Shown: positions 1 to 15,400 of the stretch, one piece after another
Layout of the letters: each line of letters opens with the position of its first letter
Position numbering within the stretch: position 1 is the stretch's first letter
From: Antedon bifida
Taxonomy: Eukaryota; Echinodermata; Crinoidea; Comatulida; Antedonidae
Reading direction: 5' to 3'
Assembly: GCA_963402885.1 (NCBI GenBank)
Contig: OY727095.1
Span: forward strand, 28,029,001 to 28,093,000
DNA length: 64,000 nucleotides
Translations under genes and position numbers: made by a program
The notes under the pieces: generated by a model
Databases searched by the model: none
The model's input: only the letters and a program-made list of their open reading frames with translations
Told to the model about the DNA's origin: nothing

Positions 1-3000
1 AAGTTTAAATCCCTTCAATTCACATCATGTCCCAAAAGCTAATTAATTTGGGGTATGTTGATGCACCCAACATATAAATTTGTCTCTAACCTATGGGTCA
101 GTCATACGCCTGGTTTGCATACGAGAATATACGTCAAATATTTATCTGAAAATATCTAGTACTAAAATAAAAATTGTTACGCACTAGATTGGCGCAGTTC
201 ATCAATCAACATTTTTATACACTCGCTACTTAGAGAACAAAATGACAGACGTACATAGACTACAGATATCCAATCTAGAGGTGACTAATTATAGGAATAT
301 TGACACCTTTTAAGCAGGAGTAGGAATGGGGCCGGTCACAATGTAACCAGAAGAAATAGGCTTGATGTGACAGGTAGATGGATGAACAACAGAGGTGATG
401 GAAAAAAGTAATCAACTTAATGAAACTTGGAAATATGCCAAAGATAATATTTAGTTGAAGTATAAAAAAAAAGTAATGAGAATGAATCAGTTGAGGTGAA
501 ATTGACTGATAATAATATAAGTTTGTTTTACTTGTAAACATTAGACAGAATAGACTTGCAAGAGTAAAGTTTTTAACAGTAGATATATATCGGAAGAAAC
601 AAGCAAAATTTTCATGTAAAGGCCTATTTACGCTAGGACGATAACGTTCGACGATAAATATATTATTATTCGTTTTTCCTACATAAAAAGTTTTCATCAC
701 AGAACTATAGGAAAACCATCTATGCTGCCTTTGTCCAATCAAATAACATCATGATTTGTAAGAGCAAATAATATTATGATGATACAATTTTATTGATCAT
801 GATGACATTTGATTGGCTAAAAAATATTATTTTAATGAAAGACAGCATTTATGGTTACTATAATTCTAGAATGGAAACTTTTCAAATTTATTTTGTTTTA
901 TGAAGAAAAATTGTATCCATTTATTGTCGATCGTTATCATTCTAGTGTGTCGCAACCTTAACACTAATGGTTTCATGGAGTAGGGTGCTCCGTATGTCAG
1001 GATATATCAGGCCTTTCCTTTTGAAAATTGTAATTGCACTCAACACATTCAGGTGTTCTGTAGGTGTGTTGTTTGTATCTTGGCGTGTAGAAGTGAAAAT
1101 GTAGAAAAAATGGTTTACTTCGTAAACGATAAAAAAACGTATTTCAAAACCGGTATTTGTGAATTGAGACTGGAATAAATAGTGGTTTCTAAAATTTGTT
1201 TTTTTTATATGGACCCGTTTATCTTATTTCAAAATACAGTATTTAAATACGTATTCTCTTGCTCACTATAAATGGTAGAGGTCGAACACACCTGTTATGT
1301 CTGCAGGACTGGCTAGCATCTAGCTCTATACAACTTCTACATTCGATATTTTCTATGTAAAAATTGTGAATTTTGCTTATTCTCCATATAATCTTTGCTT
1401 AATGTATTATTCATTTTTTATGCTTGAACTTGATAATCATTATCCAACCAAAAATGATATCTGGAGACTTTATGAAAGCTATAATTTCTGTTAAATACAT
1501 CCAAACAAAAAGCACTATTTTAACTAAGCTATTTAAAAAAAAATATTTTATTTATTTTTTTTAATGAAGTCAAATATTTTTCTAGCATCTTTATATTATT
1601 TAGACAACGCTAAAGAGCAGTGAAAAAGCAAGAGAGAAACAAACATAATTGAAAGGGAAATATTAAAACTATAACATTGACAGTTAAGCTTCTGTCAATG
1701 AACATGAGAACATCATTACTAATTAAGGTCTGTGAGTTTCATTTTGATGAATCAGAAATGTCCCTGTTCATATGTTCACTCGTTAAATTTAGACATTTAT
1801 CGATATTGATCAACTGCCATTTTGGCTAATTTATAGGTCACCATGGTACTTCTAATGCTGAATGCATTGCAGTTTTTTTATTTATTAATTTAATTTTATT
1901 AATGTAAGTTAATATAAAAGAAATTAAACAAAAAGGGGTTTGTAATGTGTTTATGTTTCTGATATAAGCAAATATTAACTTATGAATAAATTAAAGTACT
2001 TCCAATTTCTTGACTGGGAACAAATTTGAAATAAATTTTTATTTTATTCATTTTAGCATAATTAAAACAGTGTGAGTGTGCCAAGAAGCAGCAAGGTTAG
2101 AGGACAACCCTCACCAAGTCATGCCACACCAACACTCAAAGCATACAATACAAAAACATGAATCAAACAACGTTAAAATTAAAAAAAGATTAAACACACG
2201 TCCCAAACCAAAAAGTACCTACAAAATTCTAAATGAAATTCTTAATAGAATATTGAATTTTTAAGCAAACCACAGTTAAAGATAAACATCCAGAAGTGGT
2301 TCTCTATTCGATTCATAACATCATCTGTTGCAAAATTGAGTAGACATGTTTCATGTAATTTTCAATTTGGTAACTTTCAAATAAATTTAGGTAGCAAATT
2401 ACAAAATGTTAAATAATCCATTTAATACGTTGTGATAGCGGAAAAGTGATTCAACCTCTGGAGTAAAAAAAAATGGCACTTAACTGCAACGTCATTACTG
2501 CACCCTGGCATTAACCGTTCGGCCATTTGACTGTACGTGTCTGATTTAATCTGTCAAAAGATTTAGCAGCAGATATCTGAAGACTACAATGACCGTATTA
2601 CTGTTGTTGCGATGTTTACAGCTTGTCACATGGACAGTAATAAATCTACATCAATATGATTTAGATAAATGTGCATCTTTACTGTACAGACAATCAAAAG
2701 GTATTAGCTTAATGAAGACGATGGCGGTGATGTGCACTAACGATTAGTACCGCTTGGCCGTGAATGCCTCGTGTATATAAGAAGCAATTACCAGTATCAT
2801 TAACTGTACTAAATAATGAAGCGAGTATTATAGCCAGGCTTCACGTTTTAAGCTAGGCAATAACTGGCCTATTTTACCCAATTTCCAAACCTATTAGAAC
2901 AGGAAGTGTTTGCAAGCCTTTACTACAAGTTGCATTAATGCTTCATTAGAAACTAATATTCTATAACCATTGGTAAATGGCAAATTGTAGGCGGCCTTAT

Positions 3001-6000
3001 ACCAAAATGTTACGAGTACTTGGTAATAGCTGAACTGCATCCCAAAAATGTTGTTAACTTGCGTACATCCTATTTAATTCTGGGTTAAGTTTACTAGTTT
3101 TGCTTGTCTATGTAATCAGCAGAGTAATGATGTTTTTGTAAGGAATATACTCTCAAGATTTGAACCCATGGTCTTGGAATTGGAACAAGAAAAACTTGGC
3201 ATCAACTCCACCATAGTACATTAATAATGAATTGAATAATGAAAAGGCCTTTTGTAAAAAAATCCTCAATCCAGCTTTTTGGCTGCTACAAATTTTTATT
3301 TGCCTTAGTGAATTGTTTTTGATGTTCTTTTTGAAATTGAAATAAAGATACCGAGTTATATAATTTTTATGAGTGGAATGGAAAGTATATTTCATGAGTT
3401 GAAAGATGGACTGGTATATTGAATTAGGAGGAACTAATACATCTTTCAATGAATTTAATCCCTTCAAAAACATGAAATATATGTTTATGCCATGCCTAAC
3501 ATGAATGTAAAAATCTTAAGTGCTAGACCAATTTAACAGCCTTCTGTTGATTTTCAAAATACTGAACATGCAATAGAACCATTGGTACCGTGGTACAAAA
3601 TTAACCAATCAGTTAGTAAATATACAATACTCAGGTCTGTTAAATGCAATAAATGATAGAATTCTTCTTTTACGATACAAACATTCACTTTTAATCAAAA
3701 CTTAAAACTTACATTACTGTAATTACTTTCTCATATATACTGTATATACATATTCCTTTGGTAGTTTTATAATAATAATAATGATAATAAATTATTGACA
3801 ATAATAATATAAATCAGGTGCGTTCACATGTACTATGAAATAGCACAATTACATTAAAATAATTATCTCAATAATATTATAAAAACAATTATTAATACTT
3901 AATAATATAACAAGCAAGAATTTAAATTGATGGAAAATACTAATATATTAATTATTGTCTATATAAATCATAATCTATAATATTCTCTTTTATATTAAAA
4001 GAAATTTTATGATTTATGTGAATCGTACAGCATCATTTAGTATTTTTAATTATTTAATAATGTACAAGTTGGCATAGATTGACCATTCACGTAGAGATAT
4101 ACGCAAACTAAACATGAGTTATGTGCAACATATGAAATCGTTCAATACAGTGACGCCGTTTGATAAATTACGCGAGTCAAACTTACATACCAATATATGC
4201 ATTTGTTAAATTGTAACATAATAGATATAGCAGATGTTTTTAGGTTCAAGTTTAAATCGTTATTTACAATTGAATGCTTGATGGTTGCATCGACCTGTTG
4301 TGATTCGTAATTGATATTAGAACTCTCTCTCTCTTTTTTTGCCCATAACGTAACTCATCCGTTCTCGTGTTACTTCTGCTGCATGATTGAAGATTACCTT
4401 TCAGTTACCCCTTTCAAAACATTTTACTATATTCATATTGCAACATTGGTGTCATCTGCAAATGTTTATTTGAAAATTAATAAGTATTATTTCCGAGCCA
4501 GAATTGATTAAGTGCATATGGCTATACAACATTATTTTAATACATGAGGTCAGATAAGTCTAATTGATGGCATATTTTGTCTTTCTCTTCTGAATTAAAA
4601 TTCGCAAAGTTTGTACTTAACATTACTTAGAGACGATCGATGATCAAATTTTTCCGGTTATAATCTACAATTTGTTTAGCAAGACAATGCTGTGATGTAT
4701 GTCTAGTGTAAAAAGAAAATAAAGGTCTTAGATCGATTAGACTTTGTTTCTGAATTTTTCCAACCCAAATTGAAAGGTCTCAATCCATCTATTAAAACAA
4801 CATTAAGATATTTATAAACTATTCCAGATCATCAATAAACTTTTGCAACATTTTTCTAAACTATTAAGAAAATGATCTATGGAAATGTTGCTCAAGAAAT
4901 TGCTCAAATTCTACTAAGGTCGGAAACAATATTGAAGTTTAGAGAAATAGCATGTGTACAAGAGTAAAATTATTGATTATTTTGTTGTTTATAGTAATAC
5001 AGTATTCCAATTTGGATTTATAAGCTACCATTTTGAGAAATCAACATTTTTAGAAATTTTTTTGACAAAACTTTGTACTATGTTGTGTTTGAGCAAATTG
5101 TCAAGCAATTTCTGAAAACATACACCTGTCAGAAAATTAAGTACTATTTAGACTGTACTACATGATTCTACATAATTAAGTTAATCTTAATTTGTTCATT
5201 ATCATAGGAAAGTTGTGTGATACAGCATTACATGTTCATTCATCACATGTGATACTGTATTTAGGAATTTGATGGATCATTCAAATTCTATTTTTCTAAC
5301 ATACACATAATTATAAAATGAGCATAGACTTGTTCATCACAACATTAGAAAAGGGGCAAAGCTACTAAAACAAATTTTGCCAGACTTTTTTTAATGTCGT
5401 CTGTACATTATTAATTGATTAGTTTTTAAATAATAAACATCCATAAGAAAGTAATGGTTTGTTGCCAGGGTAAAAATAAAATTATGACAAATTAGTATAA
5501 ATTTGTTTGTACCAATTTCTTTAGTAGTACATCTGTGGTTTTTAATGAAACTGTCAAAACTTCTATTTTCTTTTTAAATGTTGTTCTCACTAATGATAAA
5601 TGCGTGATATATTTTACTCAGAATCAGACCACCAATATAGCAGTTTGATACTTCTTTCTTATACACATTTACAAGTATTTTATTGCTTTTAGAGTAATTT
5701 TTTATATTTTAAAATTAGAACGCAAAACAGCAATTTGTCATTTATTTAGTTCAAATTGGCATCTGTCCTGCTTCCAGAAACAAAATCATTAAATAATGTT
5801 GTTTTTTAGGTTTGATTGGTAACTACTTTCTTAATAAAAGATAAATGTCGTTTGTAATATTCTTTCTAGTTATGTTTCAAATTATTAAGATTATTTTTTG
5901 AAATTTCTTGTTAAAAATACTCTTTCATTACTTTATTTTAGCTAGTTTCAGGTATTTCTGCTCACACATTTTACAAAATGGTCCAACATATAAGTTTATA

Positions 6001-6229
6001 TTATAGAGTTGTTTCTTAGTGATTTCACCAGACATTGCAAAAAATTATAAATGTGTCATATTAAAATCGTTGACTTGATTGCCAGTGTCCATTTTGATGC
6101 CGTAGATTTATTTTCTTTTATAAAAATAATATTTATATACAAAAATGAATTATCATGTACATTTATGAAGATTATTATAATAATTGCAAGGTTTCCTTCT
6201 TTCAAAATGTATCTCCTTCTTTATCATCT
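1..6229. other. Sequence beyond the SIN1 3' end; no gene seen
   Basis: AT-rich sequence with no ORF I can support. The first few hundred bases below 6230 should be SIN1 3' UTR. A segment at about 3360-3475 shares the words TTATGAGTGGAATGG and GTTGAAAGATGGACTG with 18.16 kb and 40.98 kb (a dispersed repeat). The section at 2490-2780 is less AT-rich than its surroundings and could be regulatory, though nothing specific is visible. Confidence 0.5.
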
Positions 6230-6423
6230 TTATTTTTCTTGTTTTTTCTGTTGTTTTTTGCTTAGTACATACAGGTAATCTCGTCGAACTTGGCTGTATC
6301 GTAAATCAAGGATTTGTTGAATTTTTGCTACTATTTCTTTTATATCTGATGATTTTGATTCAAATTCATGATACTTGAAGTCACGACTTGTTGCCAGGTA
6401 CACAAGTCTGAAAACAGATTTCC
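6230..6423 (-). CDS. MAPKAP1: SIN1 last coding exon 10 (PH domain C-terminus, stop)
   Basis: Encodes residues 459-522 and a TAA stop at 6232-6230. The acceptor is TTTTTTTTCTATATAG before 6423. [21 protein letters not shown] aligns with human AIFKLTYLSNHDYKHLYFES. The final PH helix follows ([12 protein letters not shown]), then [18 protein letters not shown] as a basic tail that is shorter than in human. A minus-strand AATAAA at 6112-6107, about 120 nt past the stop, is one candidate poly(A) signal. Others follow in this AT-rich sequence, so the transcript end is unresolved. Confidence 0.93.
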
Positions 6424-9400
6424 CTATATAGAAAAAAAAGTTAACAAAATTGAAAGTGAAACTCATAATACACATTTCACATTAACTTAAAGAAGTTACT
6501 TGTGGGTCTAAAAAAAGTGTCCAAAATGAAAGTTTCGACAAATATTTTTGTACTTATGTCTGATATTTTGTACCATTTGTAACACAGGGGTCTTATTAAT
6601 GGCTATCAGGCCCTGTAATTCTTTTTAATTGTTAGATTTTGTTTAGAAGTAGACTTTTTGCTGGTCAATATAGGGGGGGGGGGGGAGAATCATTATAAAG
6701 TTGGAAAGGGTCTGCGGCCACTTAAGGGAATAATTTATTTATCATAAATTGGATTTTTTTAAAGTAAAGTAATCATGTTCTTTGTTTTACTTTAAATAGT
6801 TTAAATACATATTTTAAATAACATTCTTGTTCCAATAGTTTACACTATCAATATCTAAAAAGAGGAAATCTGATATGATATAATAATTCATTTTTACTGT
6901 ATTTTGAATTGAAAAGTACATCAATATCATTTTACTGGCCACATAAGAATTGAAAATGGATATCATAAATATTGCCTTAGGAAATAGTATTTTTAAAACA
7001 TTCATGACATTGGGCTCAAATGTCAAAAGCTAACAAATATACATTTAACTTAGTTTATTTAGTTAAATTTTACAAGGACAAATATGATAGAAATCATGTA
7101 AATCTAAATAAATAGGGATACATTTTTATTATTTTGGTTGCAAAACAACAAGAATGTAACTGACTAGTTGCATACTATGACGATTCAGACTAGGTACCCC
7201 GATTTATGACAAATTTGCGATATGTCATTAGCATACGCTGCGCTATACAAGATTTAAAGGAATACAGTACACATGATTGTCGGTGACACACTACCAAAGC
7301 GCTATGTGTTTCATTAGACGGAAGTTGTAAACACTAGGCTTTCCGTAGGCCCTATACAATATCTATATAAGGTATCTAAACTCTCTGTAGTTCAACTTCC
7401 GTCAACTCGTCATGAATACAGCAAGAAATATTTGTTGAAAATGGAAAACCCCACTGCCAGCGATTTAGAGAAACCTTGATAGGTTGTGAATACGCTGGCT
7501 TAATCGTAATTGTCTGAGGCAATCATGTCCAACTAAAATAGTTTTTAAAGTATTTACCTGTTTTGCCTTCATGTACTATTAAGCAATCTGCTAATTTATC
7601 AGAACTTATTGAGTATGCTTTTTGCTTATTCCATAACTTAGAGGTTTTTGTCTTCATTTGCATTATAGGTACTATTTCAATTTTCTCTGCTGATAAACCT
7701 AAGTAGTAAAAAGAAAAACAAAATCACAATCTACTATTATGTAGTATATTTTTTCTTTATATTTTTTAATTCTTGCTGTAGCAATCAATGTCTGTGATCT
7801 TTGTGAATATAATTTGATTGTAAAGTGCCCATGTTTATTTCCAAGTTGGAAATTCTCATCAAATGTGAGTTTTTATAAACAAAGAAAAGGTTAACAAAAA
7901 TGTGGCCAGAGTGGATGTTGGTGATATTTTGTTTGTTTATTTTGTTTTGTTGAAAAATGCAACCAACCATTTTTAAAAGATAAATGATTGAATCATTGTG
8001 GTTATGTCTTAAAATGTATTTCAATATTTTAAAAATTGATGAAATAAAAGTGGGACGAACCCAAAATTAAAGTCACATGGAATATTAAATAGAGAACGCC
8101 ATAACTACCTGATCAAAAGCTTTACTTTTTTCCGTCTGCCATAGGCTATGAATGTGTTGTTGTTTTAAGAAATTAATGTTTGTTTCTATGTTTATATGTT
8201 CCATGTTATATTTAGTATACTCTTTGAGCTGATAAAGTTTCATTGTATGTTTTTACATGTACATTATGATAATAAATTTAATCTGAATTAAACAAAAAAA
8301 CTTACCAAAATCTACACCAGAGGGTGGTCTGAGTACGTTTTTATGAAGCATTTGAATTCTGTAGGATTTGTACTGTGAACTAGGAACCAACGTTGTCTCG
8401 CACGTAACTTGAGAATTACCACGACTCTCGTGGATAAAAGATATTGATTCCCGTTTACCTAGAAAATATAATAAGAGTCACATTATCTAAAAGTGTTTAG
8501 AAATTCTACAGTAAATAAAGGATGAGTAAGTGATTTAGCCATTAAAAAATAAAAAAATAGATTTTTATTATTCTGGCCACTCATGAATAATGTTATTGTT
8601 TGCAACTCAACAATAGTTTACAAATCACTACACATAAAATATCATACAATATTTTGTAACAGATGTAATACATACAGCAGGGAGTTGTTATTAGATTAAT
8701 AACAACTCCCTGCAGTATTTTGTTGGTTTGGGTTTTGAAATAAAATTTAACAAAAAATATTGGTTGCATCTGATAACCTGCAAAAAGTAACAAGTTGTCA
8801 GGTGCTGTCGATCTGAGGTCAACTATTCATCACCTCAGTCATCCTTTTAAGGAAGCCGAGAATACGCACCAGTACACCAGGGGATCCCCTACTCTTCTGA
8901 AAGATGCACACCAATCAGATTTTTAAGTCAATTATTTGAGTAGACTTTGTTCTACCACCATAATGTAACTGCATTGAACCAGTGCCGATATTATGGTTAG
9001 TCTGAGACACCCCTGCCCTAAACCGTTCAGCTACAGTACTTGACACAAAATACATGTAACAGTAGAACACTTTGTGTAGAGTACCTTTACATGCCATTAT
9101 GATGGGATTTAATATTTCATTAACTATGTCATCATCAAGAATGACATAATATTCCTGATGACATAATTAATGGCGAAATATTGTATTCTATCACAACAGT
9201 GTGTGTACAGTATTTCATTGTGTAAATACATTAATATACCATTTTGCTAATAAACAAGGTTGAAAAAAATGTAATACAAAAGAAAGCATTATAGCCCCTT
9301 GTGAATATATTCTACCCTTGAAACTATTATAGAATATCACATATAATCTCTAGAATAGGTGTAAGGTAATATCATACCCATTTATGGAATGAAATCAGTT

Positions 9401-12400
9401 TGTGTATTTATATAATTATTCTCTAGATTAGAAATAGTCATGGTAATTTTTGGTAATTTTTATAGTGCAGCGTCCGGAGTACAATCTCAATAACCTAGAC
9501 CTACAATTGTGTTTTTTGTGTTTAAATTATATACATTTTAAATAATGAAATCCTCTTGATTTTTATGTATTCTTGTTTAACTTCATGGAATTGCTTTTTA
9601 AGTTGGAAGAACACCGAATAAATAACAAATAATATGTATTTAATAGATCTTTAAGAACAGAAATACCAAAAGCTGAAATAAATTAACATCAAAGAATTAT
9701 GCCTTTATTTTCTTATAATTTTCTTTTGGATGAGAATATAATAAAAACTTACTTTAAAATTTAAATTCAGAATTTATTTATTAACATGAGTTAAAATTGT
9801 AAATATTATTAATTTAATTGGATGGTTTCTTGGTCTGTCGTCTTATGATACATTTTGAAACATCTGGGTTTATTGATAATGTTTGCGTTTGTTGGGATAC
9901 TAAGATAATACAAAAAAAACCTTGAATGAAAATTAAATTACCACAAACAGTTTATGAGAGCAATATTGGCAATGAAAAAGGATGTATAAAAAGCAATCTA
10001 GCAATATCAGACAACTTTAATGACATAAAAACCATAGTAATGTAATAATTCTACTTGGTGACTAGTACATTACAAAAAAGTGTATAAAAGGACATATGCT
10101 CAGAATAATTGGCACTGCTCGCGTAGCGATTGAGCTGAAACGATGCTATGGTGGCGACAGAGCTGATGATTATTAGAGTTTGGTTAAATTGTGGCAGTGA
10201 TGCGACAGAAGAGAGACGGGGAAAAACAGGATCACAATTAAAATTTTGTTTCAAACATAAAAATAGAAATTCTCTCAAACAAAAGGTCTAATGAAAAAAA
10301 AAACTCTAAAAAAAACTCTATCATTGTTATAACAAAGCATTAAGAGCCAACTGCAAATCAAACAGAAATATAACAGATCAAACAAAAACATCACTAGTAT
10401 TTTATTTTTAAATTTATATTGCAAACATTGGTTTTCCTAAACCTCAATCTTCAAGTAAGATTTACAAGCTATTATTTTGAAATGTATTGTTCTTTTTAAA
10501 TTTCTATTTTCATTGAATCACTCACTTTACAGGTAATTTGTGGGAGAGATTTGCAAACTAAATTGAAATTAAATGAATAAATACAAAAGAATATTAAATT
10601 CATATAATACAAAGTATCTATTAACGTTAGAATAACAAAAGAAGTGTACTATGAATATTAGTACCCTTCAGCAAATTCCCACCCATAAAAGACTGTTCTT
10701 AAAGTTACATTATTATATGCGATTGGAGAAATTGCACAAACAAAAGGCTATATGCAACGGCAACTTGATATTAATGACATTCATCACAATACGTTATCAT
10801 TAGTGGGAAGATACCCGCTAGCAGACACTATTCAGTGGAAAACCAACGGCAACTTTCATATATATAACTGCCAGAGGTAGAGGAAGTGGCACGCTATGAT
10901 TTCTACCGTGTTAAAAAACTCTCAATAATTGAAATAGTATTGAAAACAATGAAAATGGCATGTTTGTGATTTCTTTTCACTTTCAGTAAATTAACTCAAG
11001 ACCAACGCATATATTTCTTTTACAATTCAATGATTTATATCTACAATTCTTGGATTTTTTTTTTCAATTATACAGATACTGACGTATATTAAAAACAAGA
11101 TTTATGTGAAAGTAAATCATAAATTTACCAAAGATAATCAAAGATATAAATTGTTATATCTCCAATATAAAATCTAATATCAATTTAATTTCAATATTAG
11201 TTTTAAATAAACCAGTTTTGTTTTGTTTAGAATCGGTGTTTATTAAATAAAGGTGATCTTGGAAGTTTAAAAACTTAACCCACTTTCAACATGCTGTGGG
11301 CAGTTTTAAATCAATCTTATAAAACATGAAAACTGAACAAAAGAGTCACTTTTTACTGTATTACACATTTTTGTTTGTTATATTATGATTTGTTGAAATG
11401 TATATATAATTAAAAAGAAAGTCGTATACATGTTATAAATTGAACAAACTATACTGCCCCAAAAACATGAACAAATGAAGATTAATAAAATCAGACTTTG
11501 AATATTCCAATAATTCCAATATTTTCACTTATAAAAAGATAAAGTTTAAATTAAATTCAACCAAAACAAATTGTTTGGCAGCCAATTTGACCATTTTTAG
11601 GGTAAATATTTTTTAAAATCCAATTTTTGGTTTCAGTAAATAACTATTAAGGAACATTAAAATTGCATATTTAGGGGGTCAATACATCTTTGAACTATTA
11701 CTACTCTTTTTTAGTTGATTTACTATAACCAAAAACCAATTTACTATCTTCCATTCCTTTAAAGAGCAATAGTAATTGTATAAATTGTTTAGAATGAGAT
11801 TGAAAAAAAAAATGGTTTGGAACAAAGAGAAAAAATGTATAAAAAAGGTACATTTTCAATGTGAATGGACAAACTCTTTTGTAACAAAGACCAACATTGA
11901 GAAATGTATATATAAAAAAGATAATGTTCCTTTTCAATGTCACTGATTGTTTTAATGTAAAAATGCAGGCCTCCAGAGAGTCGTGATTATGAGGGGTTAA
12001 AAGGATTTTAGACAGGTTAAAATTACAAATCACAACAGATACAAATCAAAGAAAGTTAATATTAGTTTGAGAGTTGCATAATAGGAGAAATAATGAAAAG
12101 TAAATTGAAAAGTAATGTGGATTTACTTACTATGTTCTCTAACTAATACAAAGTTCAGGGTGTTCATATCTTGTAAGGAGGAATCCATATCAACCTTCTC
12201 TCCTGGGGAACTCTCTTTTTCCAAAGTATAATGGGGACCTGATAAGAAGAATTAAAACAGTCAAACAAAAACCCTGAAACTTCTAATTATAGTTTTAATC
12301 GATATACTGATAGAACTTGGTATAGGCAATTTATCAATGCACTGACTGATGGTTGGAAATGAGTAGAAAATAATGATTTGAAAAATCTATAAATGTATCC

Positions 12401-15400
12401 AAGAGTCATTTTCATCATATCATATTTGTTTATCTGTCCACTGATATATTATTATCTTTTTTACCAATGAATCATCAATAACACATTATAAGCAATCACA
12501 AAAATTTTAATTTGTTTTCAATTTCTCAAATTCTCTGTATTTTTTTTTTTCATAAAAAAAAAGAGGCAAAAAAAAGATAGAGAATTTTATGATTATCGAG
12601 ACAAAGAAAAGTATAATAATAATTAGACAATAAAGGAAATATTTATGAAATTAATAATAAAATACTTATTTATATTTTAACATTTTAAAAATTGATTTTA
12701 CTATGTACAGTATGTAATTTAAATAGTTTGATCAAGATAAAAACTAAAAAAGAAATAAAAGTTGGTGAATTCACTACAAAAGAGAAACAAAAATACAGAT
12801 TTATTTATAAAATCAGCTATAATATTTCATCTTGTTTTAAATAAATAATAATTATCATTATAGTCAATGAGCTGTTATTTACTCTTGGTTTTCTTTCTCA
12901 ATATTTTGGTTATTTTGATTCTTTCATAAAATAAAACATAGACAATCAAGTAACATAATTATATTCAATAATCAATTAATTAATTTTTCCATAAATAAGT
13001 TGAATTTACTTTATATATAAAAACAAATTTAAATCTACTGATTCTGTCTAAAGCTCTGTCTATACTATCAAACTAGTTTGACAAAAAAGTGTGATATGCT
13101 CAAATATGGCGGCGATATTCCCAAATATGGTAGTGATATGACATCATCATGTCAATATATGGACACCTCACATTTCTTTGTCATATAAAGTTTGATAGGG
13201 TCAAAAACCCTAAAAACTACCAGTAGAAACATTAAACATACGGTTATATGACTTCCTAACTCCTTAATATCATTTTTTATGAGGGTTTGAGAATTAATAA
13301 ATATATGTTATACACATATTTACCGGAAGTTTTAAATATATAGTAACAAAGACTTGATATCATGAATTTTGAAAAGGGGGCTAAAGTAACGCTCTTTCTG
13401 CTTCAACATTTTTAGAAAAAAAGTATTAATGTGGTAAAATAAAAAAATTAAATAAAAAGTTATTGTTACATCAGATGTACATCAATGATAATATTGTTGT
13501 TAATCCGAGTTAACAACATGGAGAGTATGATAGTTCACACATAAATGGATGTAACTCCGATATTAATTGGATCAGCTTAAAAATGATTAAAACAGGGTTT
13601 AAACTCTAGTGCATGTGAACACAACTTCACTCGCCCTTATATGAAAAAATATTCCTATAGCTCTTAAAAAAACAACACAAAATCATTTGTTGGAATTATA
13701 GATCAGGTACAGTAGGGATTTGTTTAAAGACAGGTGTAATTAAATCATTTATGTAATATACCATTGTTATTTATCACCTGGATAATTATTCGTAATGACA
13801 TTTTTGAGAATTTTAAATACTACTATTGATATAATTATTGTAAAATTACACAAACATTATTTAATTAATTAAACTGTTACATTACATAGGTGTAATTTGT
13901 TACCTTGGTTACTAATTACGCATTAATCAATGGAGACTTCCGATTGTACAACAAAAGCATTAGAGCATAACTAACATCTGCACATGCTCATAAAGGAATT
14001 GGCATTGAGATATATATAAAAATACATGATGTCGGCTATCATAGACAAAAAAAGTATTAGGGATGTAAAAATTATTTCAGAACAATTGTGAGATTTACAA
14101 TGCTGTGGTCAGAAAATTTGTTTGTTATAAAAGGTATCAAATGCACTGATTAAGTGTTTGTTTCACCAAAAATAATAATAATTAAATAGAAAAACTAAAC
14201 TTAAAACAAATCTCTAATCAAATCTTAATACAACACTATACATTTTACTCAATTAAACCAATTTTAAAGAAATATATATCATTTTTTATTTGATCGTTCA
14301 TTTTTGTGTTTATTAAAAAATGAACTTCTATCCACCTGTTCTGAAACAAATCTGTTCCTTAGACATGATTGTAAACTCTACTAAATGAATCCCACTCATC
14401 ATTAACTCTCTTAATATCATCCCTCACAGGAACTCTTAATTTTACCTTGTATTGTTGGTTTAAAATGTAATCTGAATTTTTTTGTCTATTTGTCAGCAGA
14501 TAAAAGATACTGTTAATTGCAACAGCCAACATTTAATTCCAAACGGATTGTAAATTTCTTGAAATATTGTAAAGCAAGTGCATAAAACTTATAATTAAAT
14601 TTGTTTTGTCAAATTAAATTTTGAATAGATATTAATTGAATTGGCTTGCAGATGAATGATGTACAAGATTGTTGTATGTAAAGAGTTCTCTAATGTGAAA
14701 CAAGACAACTTTGGATACTAGCTTGTAAATTTCAGTATACACAATTTTGATACATTTCTAATTTGTGTTTTTTCTTCTGAAATAACCATCTTCTCTTCAG
14801 ACTTTTGGTTGTCATTTACTTTATGTTAACTTCATATAGCCAAACTTGTGTGGAAAAGGAGACATAATATAAAGCTCTGTCTACACTAACAAACTAGTTT
14901 GACAAAACAAATGTGATGTGCCCAAACATGGTAGTGATATGACATCATCATGTCCATACATGGACACATCACATTTTGTTGTCACATAAAGTATATGTGT
15001 AGACAAGGCTTAAGGATTCTGTATATTACCATATTTATATATCAACCATCTTAGTTGAAAAGTGTTATATTTATATTATGAGTCAGATTGTTGTGCCCAC
15101 CATTTCCTTTCAGAAAAAAAATATAGAAATAGATAATACTGTAATTCTCAGAATTATTAAACTCTATGTAGTGTACAGTAGATATGTATGTGGCCTGGTC
15201 ATTTAGAAAAATTTAATCTATCAGCAGGAAATGTATTTAAAGACATCTATAAATTTGATGAGAACTTGGCTAAAGGCATGTCTTTGATAAACAACAGCTG
15301 AATTATTTTGTTACATTTTTTTTTGCAAATTAAAGATTTTAATTTCTGTCAATTTCAAATAATATCGGCATGAAAACATTTTGACTGTTCGACACCTTGC

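Larger units (their letters stand above)
8459..12130 (-). other. SIN1 intron 7
   Basis: GTAAGT to TTCTAG. It contains a SINE (8790-9095), a short perfect hairpin (8677-8713) and a palindromic element (about 9092-9206). The rest is AT-rich, and the ORFs at 10051-10278 and 11701-12033 look like chance. The flanking introns are short: intron 8 (7699-8305) and intron 9 (6424-7557) hold nothing else except a G-run at 6671-6685. Confidence 0.8.

Noticed and set aside
6671..6685. G-runs here and at about 37.64 kb as G-quadruplex regulators
   Set aside because: Single homopolymer runs. They are more likely slippage tracts and length may be unreliable in assembly.
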